From the NCBI GenBank assembly GCA_004794655.1, contig SMMW01000001.1, positions 11,326,501 to 11,390,500 on the forward strand: a stretch of DNA of 64,000 bases, in the 5' to 3' direction. Positions 12,401 to 24,400 of this stretch are shown here, one piece after another (position 1 is the first letter of the stretch; each line of letters starts with the position of its first letter). Both the position numbers and the translations under genes were made by a program. The stretch comes from Marisa cornuarietis (Eukaryota > Mollusca > Gastropoda > Architaenioglossa > Ampullariidae). Under the pieces are notes generated by a model. That model did not search any database. It worked only from the letters and a program-made list of their open reading frames with translations, and was not told the DNA's origin.

Positions 12401-15400
12401 AGCATGCACACACACCAAAGATCATCTCTACATTTAGAGATTAAATTTCAGTCCTATGTACAGGATCAGTTCATCATTCATTAAGACAGTGACATTTAAC
12501 AGGAAAGACGGCATCATCGAGATATAGTAACTGAGACATCAATTTCATACTCACCTTTTCTGTAGATCTATTTTGAGCAAAAGGCTATCAAACACCTGCA
12601 AAAATATATTTTTACAAGTTTGAAAAATGATCACATAACATCATAAAGCAAAAGTATTTATGTGACACAGCTGGTTAAATCTATTTAATTTAGTGTTTAA
12701 CATTTCAGAATGAAAATTTGTATTCAAACTCTTAAGTACAATCTTTTGGTAAGCCTTTATTAAGAGATTCCTGAACCAGAAACAACTTGTAAAATGGTGA
12801 AATTGAGTGGATGTTGAAAATACTACAGTATCTGCATCTAATTATTTGATGAGGATTTCAAGAGAGATCATGAAAAAATCTGCCACATATATGAAAATGA
12901 TGACTTGAGGATACTTCTCCCATATTCTGCCATATATGAAGGCTTGTATTTTAGGTCCACTTAAGAAAAAAATTAGTCAAAGCATTTCTTAAAACCTGTA
13001 AGTGTTTAGTCCAAGTAAGAAAGTGCTTTTACAGAAATCAAGTTTATAGTAAAATTCTGACACTCACATCAATCAAGTTCTCATCGCTGGCATACTGGCT
13101 AATATCAGGAACAGACAAGAGTACATGGAACACCTGCCAAAAGCAAGTACACAAAACTATTTCATAAATGATTTACTATTTTGTCTTTTACTTTTTGTGT
13201 AATTTTTCAAATGTCTTTATTGTTTCTTTTTAAAACCCAGCATCTCAGGGGGCTTTTTGTACACATGCTTAACTATTTACAAGGTAAATATGGGTATACA
13301 TGGCAAGCAATAGAACTATTTGACTGCTACTAATTTTTGATATAGGTCAGGAAAAAAGTGCCTGCTGTATTAATAATAATCCATATCCTAATATATTTTC
13401 TCACCTTAATCAAAGTTGCTGGATGTCCTTCAGCCTGCAGTCCCATATGCAGCAGCTGATGCACTACAGCTTCTGTCAGGATGCTACCAGTAGTCTTGTG
13501 ATTCTTATTTTCTTGGCATACATAAGTTGTCTTCACATTATCAGCAAAATAATCAGCAGTTAAGCTATCAATGTCTTCTCCTTTTCTGTCTGGAGTCTGT
13601 GCCTGGTTTGTTTTCAGCATTTTGGCTTTTCCTGAACTTGCCAACAATGAGTCTAGTACAGATATGTGGACTTCATATGCATCAAAGTTTAACAAACCTG
13701 AGATGACGCTTTCTGAGCTATCTTCATCAGTACCGCTGCTGACTTCTAAGACTAGCCATTTCATGGCCAGCAATCCCATGCAGCTAAGAAAATCTGGAAG
13801 AGAGGGGGTGTAAGGACTGTACTCTGATGCTTTCTTCTTCACCTCTGACCGCAAGGTAGTCAAAAAAAGACATTTGATAGTCTTGAACAGATCTAGATCA
13901 GGTGCAGAAAAGGTCATTTGAATGACTTCCGCATGGGAAACAACCAGGTCAATGACCTCCATGGCTACCTTCCTGGTTAACAGGCATTTATTCTCTCTGA
14001 AAATACCAGTACAAAACACATTTTTATTTCAGTAAAGGGGAGTAGCTCTTTGCTGATAGTTTCAGGCACAAAAAGTAATAACTGGGATAAACACATGGAA
14101 AACAATTGAATGGAATCATTTGATGGTGTTAGAAATAAAAATAGGCATAAGTAAAAACACTGTTTCTATTGAATTGAAAATCATCATGTGCAGGCCCCAA
14201 CCCACAAATATTCAAGTTAGGCTAACCGGAAAGCACACAAACAAAATACAGTAACACTAAAAATGACTTTATATTCCAAATGCATACTGCATCAATCACC
14301 ATAGATGGCTGAGGGTAAGAAACAGTTTAAAGAGAAATGTAGTAAATGGATTCAACAAACCCAAACAGACTGACCTTGTCACAAGCCAGGTGCAGGCTCC
14401 CAGCCCAGCAATGCACACATCACATGCTTCGTGTAACAGACCACCACACAGGTCAGGCAGCAGCAGGAGCAAATGATACACCTGTGTATGCACATACATA
14501 TGAACCTTGCTTGTTGATAGCTGGTCAGGAAGCAGAAGACAGAAACAATGGACATGTGTGTGTGTGTGTGTGCATGAGAGAGACATAAATATATGTGTAT
14601 GGGTGCGAGTGAACATGAATATATGTGTTTGTGTGTATGGACAGGAATAAATGTGCATGAATATACATTTGTGGGTGAATGTATGTATGTAAGCATGAAT
14701 ATATGTGTTGACATGAATAATGCATGTGTGGGTGGACAGACATGAATGTGTTTATAGGGGATATGTATGTGTGCATGAATGTGTGTGTGTGTGTGTGTGT
14801 GTGTAGGGCGGGGGGGGGGGAGTGGTAGGCATGATTGTAGGTGTGTGTGCATATTTTTGAATACCTGTACATGCGCATATACAAGAATAACATCAACCAT
14901 TGTCTGCTGCAAGTGAGAGAAAAGAGTTATTTTGTCAGTTGCTATGAAACTACAAATTGTTAAATATGCTGAAAAAGGAAAATTAATCACTTAGCTAGAA
15001 TCATAATTTAACAAGAATTTCACCTTACATTCCTACTATAGGATTTGCATCTTTTTAAAAACATTTTTAAATGCCCGTGAGTATGAGAAGTGTCATTAGC
15101 CCAAAAAGTTGAGGTTGCAGTGTATTATAGAGCAACTTCAGGCTTGGTCACTTCCCTTTCACAGTCAACTTTGTTAAGTGTGCAACAATGCTTGTTGACT
15201 AAACATTTTTTTTGCGACTGAGTCTCCACAGTACACATTATTTTTAAGAGCAAGCAAACATTTCATACCTGTAGGAGAACACCATGCAGATGGCTGTGTG
15301 AAATCCTCAGCTTCTCCTCAGGGCATTTAGGGAGATAACTCAGTAAGGTTGTCAGCACCCTACATATTTGTTCTTTGTTGACCAATGGCTGCAGTGCTCT

Positions 15401-18400
15401 GGCAGCCATAATACGTGTCTTGTACACAGGGCTGCTGGCACATCTACACACATTATGATGAAAAGTATCGGCATAAATCTCATGTACAAGAAATTAAACA
15501 GCTGTAGTCACTAATAAAAATGATAATGATGATAAAAGACAATCCTTGACAAATAAAAATTGTTACCTTCATGGAGTCCCCCCACTCCAACACACACTTG
15601 ACCCAAACCAATGGCAACTACCATACAGTAAATTCATGCAAGGTTAAAAAACAAAGAAACAAAAAACACCAGCTTTGTGAACGAAAATGTGAGTCCATGT
15701 ACAAAAAAAGTGAATTCTCATATATAATTCCATTCTCTTGTCAGTGAAACAGATACCACATAGAAAATGGAATTAGATTTTTACTTGATGATGTGCGGGA
15801 CAAATGCTGCCAGGTTAAGGTGAGTAGAGTCTTCTTCCATGGTGGATGGAAAAAGGTGTCCCAGCACCATTAGTACAGGGTACAGTGATGGACACAGATG
15901 CAGCTGTCCGGTGTTTCTGTTGAACACATTTTTAAATTTAAGTGCCTTTAATCAGTAGATCAAGGGTTTGAAATATGCGAAAAGCAAATGTACATATTTC
16001 TGCAGACAAAACTAGGAACATAGGTATTTCAAATAATAAAAATTTAAAAAAAAAACACCAACAAATGTTGGATGACAAGGCTAGCTCAGTAAAACAGACC
16101 ATTTGCATTTGTTCAGTTAAGATTCTCATTAAAAGTTTACCATGCCATCAGTTTCACTTACTTTTGAAAGTGACATACTTCAGTATACCCTTGTTTATAT
16201 TCCATAAGCTAGTCTTTGTAGCCAAACAATTACACATATACAGGAGGCAGTAAAAGTAGAATTAACCATTTAATTTAGACCTGCAATTGTTTTACAGCAC
16301 ATCACTTGGTGTACCTTTCTGTGGTTCATCTGTTTGAGAATTATCCTAGCTTTCCTACCCAAAAGTTCCCTAAAAGGTGTGATCATTGCAAGCTATGGTG
16401 GAAGGCTTACACTTACGCAGCACTTTGTGTAGCTGTTTCCAATTCCGTTAGCAAGAACTGAAAAAGAGCTGGGTACTTGTAGAAGAAAGCCCGGCCTGTC
16501 TGACTGTAAATGAAGGACAGTAAACCATGCACTTAAACTCTACATAAACTCAAACTTTAAAGGTCATATTGTATGCCTTTATATTTTGACATTTTCAAAC
16601 TTTTCACACAATGGTTGTGATTTGATAGTTGTAATTTAGCATGTTAAGATGACCTTCCAGAATAATTTAAAACTCTTTTGAAATATAAATACTCTCATTT
16701 TAGTAGAATAACTTGCCTGTTACTCACCTGTTCCTTTTAGATAGCACACTATCATCCTTGTTACGCTTCACACCAAACATGCGAGTGATGAGAGCACTGA
16801 GTAGGAGAGTTGCAGAGTTGCGGATCTGAAAATTGTAAACATGCCAAACTACAATTTTCACTTAAACCTTTCTTATCTGTGTAGAAAAATCAGACTTAAA
16901 CAAATAATACCACCAGGGCTTCTGCTAAGGCTAAATTCAATGGGATCCCAGGGACCCCTTCTTCAGATTTCTAAGGGGTCCCAGGCTAATTCTAAGGGGT
17001 CCCTTTAAAATGTGAAAAAAAAAATTCAACAAATCAACGATGATTTTAACCACACTGTCAACATTTTGGAAATAGGTTAATGGAACCCTTTCCAGTAAGG
17101 GAAAAGAAGCAGTGCAAGGGAAGTTACTCTCAACTTGTAGCAGACGCCAACAATAGCTTGGGCTACGATGCCAGACCCTACACTTACCCAATTTTGTATC
17201 TGTTCTTCGCCCAGACTTGAAGGGGGCCCCTGGGACCCCATTTACGAAAAATGAAGGGGTCCTCCAAACTTTTAATGCATACTGTATGCAATTTTTTGCG
17301 TTAGCAGAAGCCCTGATACCACCTTCTTTTTCTATTCAATATCTTTATCCCATATTAGGCTTCCATCTCTTAAATAAACTAGAACCAACTTGGGTTGAAA
17401 ATTTTTTTCAGTAACCTGGAAGAATAAAAACTAAGTTGGAAGGAACTGAGGTTAATATGAAGTAGGAAATAGTCTGAAAAGTCATAGTCAAGTTCATGGT
17501 AAAGATTAGCTACATGTTTTTACCTCCCAGTACTGAGATTTGAAGCCCATGACAGCTGCCATAAGACCTTCTGAAATGTAAGACGCCACATCCTCTCTCA
17601 GCCGGGTGTCTCGGAACAATGCTCGTAAGATGTTTAAAGCATGAACCTGCTCACATTATACAACATATGAGTCGGAAAAATTAGAATTTCTTAGAAGACA
17701 GATTTGACAGATGCTTATCATAAAGAAACATGGTTTTAAGTTTATGCACATTAACTATTCAAAATCGGATGAGACAGAAAATGATGTTTACTCACACATG
17801 TGTCTGTTCTGCTTGGATGGAGGGTAAATGAAGAAAATGCAACATCCAGCAGTTGCCTCATGACCTGATGGAAACTTAGTCGACCCATGGCAGTAGACTC
17901 TGTCGCAAGTATAGCCTGGACACAACACAAGACAGGAGGTGTGAGTATGTAATACAGCACCACATAATAGAGGAACTGTAAGTATGCACTACAAACTCTA
18001 CAATAATAATCGTACTACATGATAACTTAATTAGATGAGCTTCAGGGTGACAGCAGTCAGAGGGCAGCCATCAAATGAACAAGAGAAAGAGAAGGGGGAG
18101 AAAATCGCTGAACCTGCAAGAAGAAAGGGATTCCAGCACTCCTCCGAGTGGCACACAAAGCTGTTGAACGATCCTCTGCCACAACAACTGCCAAGACATC
18201 TCTTAGCCATTGTTTAGGTAGCTGCTGCAATTGACTCCATGAACTTCTGTGGGAAAAAAAGAACAGGCAAACGTCTAACTGTTGACAGAAACTGACTGGA
18301 GTGAAAAAAAATTTCAACTATTATGGAAAGGCAACATACAGTACAGACTACCTAGCCCAAGTTTTCCCTTTGTAGAAAGCAACAAGGAAGTGATCTTAAC

Positions 18401-21400
18401 TCTCTTGGTTTGAAAGGCCACGATCGTGGTTTTGCCGGGTAGCACGGGCAAGGCGATTTTCATTATTTTTTATAGCAAAGTTCAACTTTTCTCTTTTCCA
18501 AAAATGTATAGGTTTCTTGGTCTAATGTTTATCTCAGAACAGCAATAATAAAAAAACAAACTTCACCACTGTCGTCTTCGCAGTCTTCAGTTATAAACCA
18601 GTCATTGTAATGTTCATTTTTATCTCGAACCAAGAGGGTTAAGATGATTAGAAGCAAACAAACGTGCTCATTTTTAAATGGAAATATCATCATCATCATT
18701 CCTTGCTACTCCTCGAGGAGCACAGGGTCACAACAACACCTCACCAGCGGACCCGGTTTTGGGCAGCCCCCCTCAGTTGGGCCCATGTGGTTCCGGCATC
18801 TTTTGCCTCGCTCTCTACTGATCTTCTCCAAGTCTGTTTTAGCCTCCCAACTTTCCTCTTCCCCTGAGGGTTCGAGTCAAGTGCCTGCCTTGGCAGGATG
18901 AGTCTTCATACAATCCCTGGATGATGTTTATGAATTTAGGTGGAATATCATAGTGGTTCATCAGCCCCCAAATGACGTCCCTGTCTACACTGTCGAAGGC
19001 CTTCTCAAAATTCACAAAAGTTATATAAAGTGAGGATTGCCATTTGATGGATTGTTCTATGATGATACGGAGGGTTGCAATGTAGTCAGTGCATGATTTA
19101 TCCTGGCGAAACCCTGCTTGTTCTGGTCTAAGTCTCTTGTCTAGTGCCATCTTCAGTCTCTCTAGCATTAACATTGTCAGGACTTTGCTGGTGATGGACA
19201 GCAACATGATCCCCCGCCATTTGTTGCATTGGGAGAGGTCTCCTTTCTTTGGTAGTTTGACCAGGTGGCCTAATTTCCAGTCTGCTCTTGTTCCCAGATC
19301 TTGTGTAGGAGGGGGCTGTAAAATTGTTGCTGTTGTTTCTGGGTCTGTCTTTAGTGCTTCTGGGGGTATGCCATTCGGGCCTGCTTTTGATAGCTTTGAT
19401 GATTTCTGTCTTAGTGGGAGGACTGGTGTTGACATGAAGTTGTGCAGTTGCTGGTGGTATGTCAGGTAAGTATGGTGGATGAGGTCGATTTAGCATCTCT
19501 TCGAAGTGCTCCATCCAGCGGTCTCTTTGTTCTGTATCATTTGTTATGGTCTTGCCTTCTTTGTCTTTCACCGGCTTGTTTGGGTTTACGCTCTTGCCTG
19601 ACAGAGTTTGTGTTATTTCATATAATCGCTTCATGTTTCCCTGTATGGCTGCTGTCTCTGCTTCCTCTGTGAGTTCATGGGTGAAGCATCTCTTGTCCTC
19701 CCTTACCGACCTCTTCGCTTGGCGGTTGGCTTCCCAGTATTTCGCTCTGAGACCTTCTTTCTCTTGCTGGTCTTGGCACTGGTTGAGCCTCTGTTTCAGT
19801 CCCTTTCTTGATTCAATCTTTGCCCAAGTCTCTGGAGTCATCCATTCCTTATGTTTTCTTTCCCTCTTCCCTAGAACATCTGTACAGGTTGTCTTCCAAA
19901 TGCTTTTGAGTGTTGACCAGTGTTCTTCCACTGATTCTTCTGTCAGTCCTGAAAGGGTCTCATACTTATTCTTAATTTCACAGTTGAAAATTTCCCTTGT
20001 CTCCTTGTTCTTTAGGTACTGAGTATTGAACTTGTGATGTGGTCTGCCTGCTGTATCGATGAAGGACTTCAGCTTGATCTTGAAGACTGCTATTAGAAGC
20101 TGGTGGTCTGAAGCAACATCTGCTCTTCTCCTCACTCTGACATCTTGGAGACTCCTTCTCCACTTTCAACCAACTGTTATATGGTTGATCTGGTTTTCTG
20201 TCTGGCCATCTGGGGAAGTCCACGTTGTTTTGTGTATATTCTTGTGTGGGAATACAGTGCCACCAATGACATGGTCATTGAAAGCGCAGAAGTCTGTGAA
20301 GAGCAAATGGAAACTTGCATGCATATATATATATATACACACACACACAATGCATATGCACATATACAGGAAAATATATTTTAAAAAAATAATCTCCATT
20401 AATTTTTACAGCATTTACAAATTTTTTTAAAATATGAAATTTCCTAAAACCAAAGATTAAACATAATTTAAAACAGACTGTTGAATCACCTCCATAGCAT
20501 CTGACACATCATGACGAAGCCCGCATATGCCAACTCAAAGGCACCACGGTGCAGCGACTCCATTAGCTGTTTCTTAAAGTAAACACCTATATCTTCCACC
20601 TGTTATTGCCAAGATGACACAAAAGAAAAGTCATTCATGCCTATATTGAGCTATAACTTACACATAACAGTTAGCCAATATGCCCTAAAATCTCTTCTTT
20701 CCACATCATAGCAAGAAACAAAATGAATAAAAAAAAATCTGGATTAAAAAAATTAACGTGCCTATAGCTCCCACTTTCAACAAATCAGAAAACTTGGCAT
20801 TTATAGACATTTGAAAGGCAATGGTACTTTATAATAACTACTAAGTTACCTCAGCCTTGAGATTTTTGTACTTTTGGATTTAGTGATTTGTTTTTGCCTT
20901 AAAAAAAGAAATTACCTGCTGTAAAGAAAGCAGTCCCTGATTGACCCCAGGCTGAGTGACAGGCAAACTGAGACACAACTGTCCCAGCAATAAGGACACT
21001 TCTTTTATGCTGCGCCAGCTGCACACTACAAGGTACTCAGGCATAAGGGATACAGTTTGCTGAACATCTTCTGCCTCAGCTATTATTTTTACATCAAAAT
21101 TTAGACCTGGGCCTGCAAAAAGTAGAAAAAAAATGCATGGTTAAATGTCAGGATCCTCAATTGGAGCAAACATCTTTCAACTTAAGCCACAAATAGGTTC
21201 ATACTCTTGCTGAAATGTGTCCCCCCCACCTCCCCCAACAAAATCCTTGAATAGTTTAAAGAGGATTTTAAGACCAATGACAGCCTCATCTTACAAAGGA
21301 GACATTGCAGTTTATCAAAGAAGACATTTCAAATATGAATATTCATCAGCTATATTTGGAAAGATTTTTAATATGTGCCTGTATAAATGTGGGTTTGCAG

Positions 21401-24400
21401 TTCAGTTTGCTGCATAAGAGATTTCAATCTTTTATCATCTGCCAATAAATGTGCCAAAATTTAGGCTAAAATAAATCCATCTTAACCTAGGATGGCTTCC
21501 TGGGGTACATTTCCCTCAGGTGATGAGTTTTGCACCACAGGGGACACTACCTCTGCCACCTGAAAGCAGGTTTGAAGCAGACAGCCGATGAACTCTGACC
21601 ACAAAGCTCTGCATCTTTCATCCACTGACCTATAAAACACAAAATAAAATATTGGCATAAAAGCTGTTTTTTTTTAAAAATCCAAGCAATTTATGAAAAA
21701 GAGAGAAATGGATGAAAACCACATATATATCTCTCACACACATCTGAGAAAAGAGTTTTAAAAGTACTCATCTGATGGAAACTAATATGATTTTTTTTAA
21801 AGTTTAGATAACTGTTTAGGTAGTTACACAAAGTAAAACCTGCCTGTCTGTCCTCCTGTAAACTGACAGTTCAGACTGCCAGCAAGTGTCATCCAGACAT
21901 GTACAGAAATGTAAGTATGCTATCTAGAGTCATATTTCACAGAAACTTGTTACTCACAAAGACCTGAGTACAAAAACATCACTAATTGTGAAACAAGTTT
22001 TCCTTAAGTCCATACCCAAGATCAAGTGTGCTAAGGATGCAGCGGATGCTGTGAAGAGTGGGATGCATGGGGCGGCTGGCAGCTGCCACTACCAGACTGT
22101 GGCCAGCAATTACTACTTGGTCCACCAGAAGCGACAGCAACACCTGCAGCTGCTGCAGCACTGTTGGGATTTCAGTGTTGCTGACTGTAAGCCAGACACC
22201 ACTCACAGTATCAAGTACCAGTTCTTGTGCCTGTAGATGATTTTCTGGTAGAGTACATTCAGGTGCTTCTGATGATGATAAAGGTGCACTGTGTTTTCTA
22301 CCATATTGTGTAGTGCAGTCTGATAAGAATGGATTCTGAGTGTTGAATGAAACGTGAGGTGCTTCCTCAGTAAGCCCTCCACTGCTGCAGGTATCATGGT
22401 ATGAGGGGTCTGGGTCTCTTTTACCAGGACAAGAATATTCTTGCAACAGTTTGTTGATGCAAGCAGGGTTCTGCAGCTCAAGCTTATGTCCCTTGATCAC
22501 ACTTGAAATGCAAGACTGCTGCAGCAAAAAGCGAAACAAGTAGGCAGCTGTACTGCTGTCCTGAGGCCTGGTGCTTGTAGCAAGATGCATGGCACAGGAG
22601 TACAATTCCTTGCAATGTTTTTCCGTCTGTTCAGGAACAAAATGTCCACAAGAGACAAAATGAAAAAGCAAAATCTCAGCAATGCCACACTAGGAAAATA
22701 TCTCTGTCAACAAATGCAAATAAATAGTGCTTGCCATAAATTTCTGTATAATTTTTCCTGTCTATATTTAACCTAATTCTGTACTTCTGTTCATTGAAAC
22801 ATAAGAAGCTCACAAAAGTACACAGCATCCCAGCAGTTTTACAAAGCAGCACAAGTTAGCTTCGTTACATGTGTAAGGATTTTTGTGACTTGTATACAAT
22901 TATTACCAAAAGTTTTTCTTCCTTCCTGACATATATTTTCACAAAGTATCCAAACTGGCAGATTTTACATTTAAAGAGTGAACATGCTAAGAAGACTATT
23001 CCCAAGAACCAAGTCTGCTGCACCTACCAACAGATGACCACATTTTCTAGTAGAAGCCAGCAGCAGTTTAAATGCCTCATGCTTGTTTTCTTCATAAGTG
23101 TCTGTTAGACATTCCAGCAGTGAGTGAAGATGGTGAAGAGTTACTCTTTTGAGTGGCTGGTAGCTGTCTGCAACAGTATCTATTGGCAATGACAAAGATG
23201 AGATGATTTCAAATGCCATGAAATCTCATCTGTTTAAAAAAATATGATACGTCTAAGCCACTATGGGTTAACCCTAATCCTAACCCAATCCTACAAAGTT
23301 CTTAAAAAGTTTTTTTTTGGCTTTTTTTGACAATTATATGAATTTTTCTATAAAAGTTTATAAACAAAAATTGGTAAAACAATACACCACCTAATGTTTG
23401 AATCTCCTGAAGCAGAAGCGACAAAATGGATAAGCTCATCATGCGACGAGCAAAGGCAGCACCAGGGTACAGCTGCTCAAACACATACTCCTCCAGCCAG
23501 GCTAAAAATGACTGGAAACAAAGAAAGGAAAACACCCAAATAAACAAACACAGCCCTTGATACTTCAGAGCTGAAAGAGAGGTAATATTAAAACTGACCT
23601 TCTCAGCTTACAAGGATTAGCTTAGTTTAAAGTCCAAACAAGTTTATTCCTAACCTGGGGCATTAGTTATAAAGCAAGGTAAGTCTTTGCCCTGGGGCAT
23701 CATGGGGAACTCAAGGATATGCTTCTTGTTTCCAAAATTATAAAGCAGTTTCTAGACCTTGCATATGTTGTTTGGCAGTGGCAAAGGTGCCCTAGGTTAG
23801 ACTAACAAGTGGTGTCCACAGGGTCTGGATACTGGTTTATAACCGAAAACAAGACACTTTTCCTTAAGTTCCCCTTTCTGCCCTGGAGAAATGACTTACT
23901 CTTGCTTCATAACTATAGCCCCAGGAGACATTTAGACCAATTGTATTATACCTAATAATACAATGTATAATAAGAAATGCATAGAATATCTAGAGACTAC
24001 ATCCAGAATATACAGATTTTCCTGACTGATACAAGTCGACAATCAACTAAATTATTTAGAGTGTCTTAAATGGCACTGATGTAGTCAGAGTTGATCAAGT
24101 TTAGCTTATGTATCAATAATCTTTTCTTGGGTTTATATATCAATTAAACTAGGAGGTGTTAAAACCAATACAATGTTTTGCTTTGTTATTCTTAGCTACT
24201 TAATTAATAGTTTAATAGTCAATCCACTCTTATTAAAAAAATATTGTATATAAATTGTATTAAATATTGACAAAAAAGAAATTTTGAAAACCACTCCTGC
24301 TTTTAAAAAATGCTGTATTAGCCTGAAAAGCCAAGAGTCAGTGCCATCTAATTTATTCTCACCTACATGGATCACATTGTAATTAGAGAGAAATGCAGCA

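Larger units (their letters stand above)
9435..15916 (-). other. THADA: THADA coding exons 29-39, C-terminal helical repeats (residues about 1346-2048)
   Basis: Exon 30 holds VYKTRIMAARALQPLV and ISHSHLHGVLLQ, the counterparts of the human 'VYHSREMAARALVPFV ... IHGTLLQ' segment. Exon 32 is 592 nt and includes an acidic Ser/Glu/Asp-rich stretch (SSGTDEDSSESVISGLL). Exons 33-38 are short helical units. The last exon encodes 168 residues ending KKICEEI and TGA. The tail is longer and less conserved than in vertebrates, which accounts for most of the extra length over the human protein. Confidence 0.88.
16417..21629 (-). other. THADA: THADA coding exons 21-28, DUF2428 core with the TRRSAG motif (residues about 1009-1345)
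   Basis: This is the most conserved block of the family. In order: VVSPVVQNSSPEG (exon 21), VVCSWRSIKEVSLLLGQLC (exon 22), LHRGAFELAYAGFV (exon 23), LCATRRSAGIPFFLQ (exon 24), VHALNILRALFRDTRLRED (exon 26) and IRNSATLLLSALITRMFGVK (exon 27). The RRSAG(I/L)P motif, here about residues 1193-1199, is reported as needed for yeast Trm7-Trm732 function and is fully intact. Coding potential is therefore preserved even though the 2.2-kb intron between exons 23 and 24 holds a LINE and a piggyBac-type MITE, and the intron between exons 26 and 27 holds a hAT-type MITE. Confidence 0.95.

Noticed and set aside
14379..14990. 203-codon frame rich in His and Thr on the minus strand
   Set aside because: It is the translation of the CA-rich minisatellite and overlaps genuine THADA exon 31 in part. 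Repeat artefact.
19546..20022. 158-codon plus-strand frame
   Set aside because: Antisense shadow of the LINE reverse-transcriptase region.
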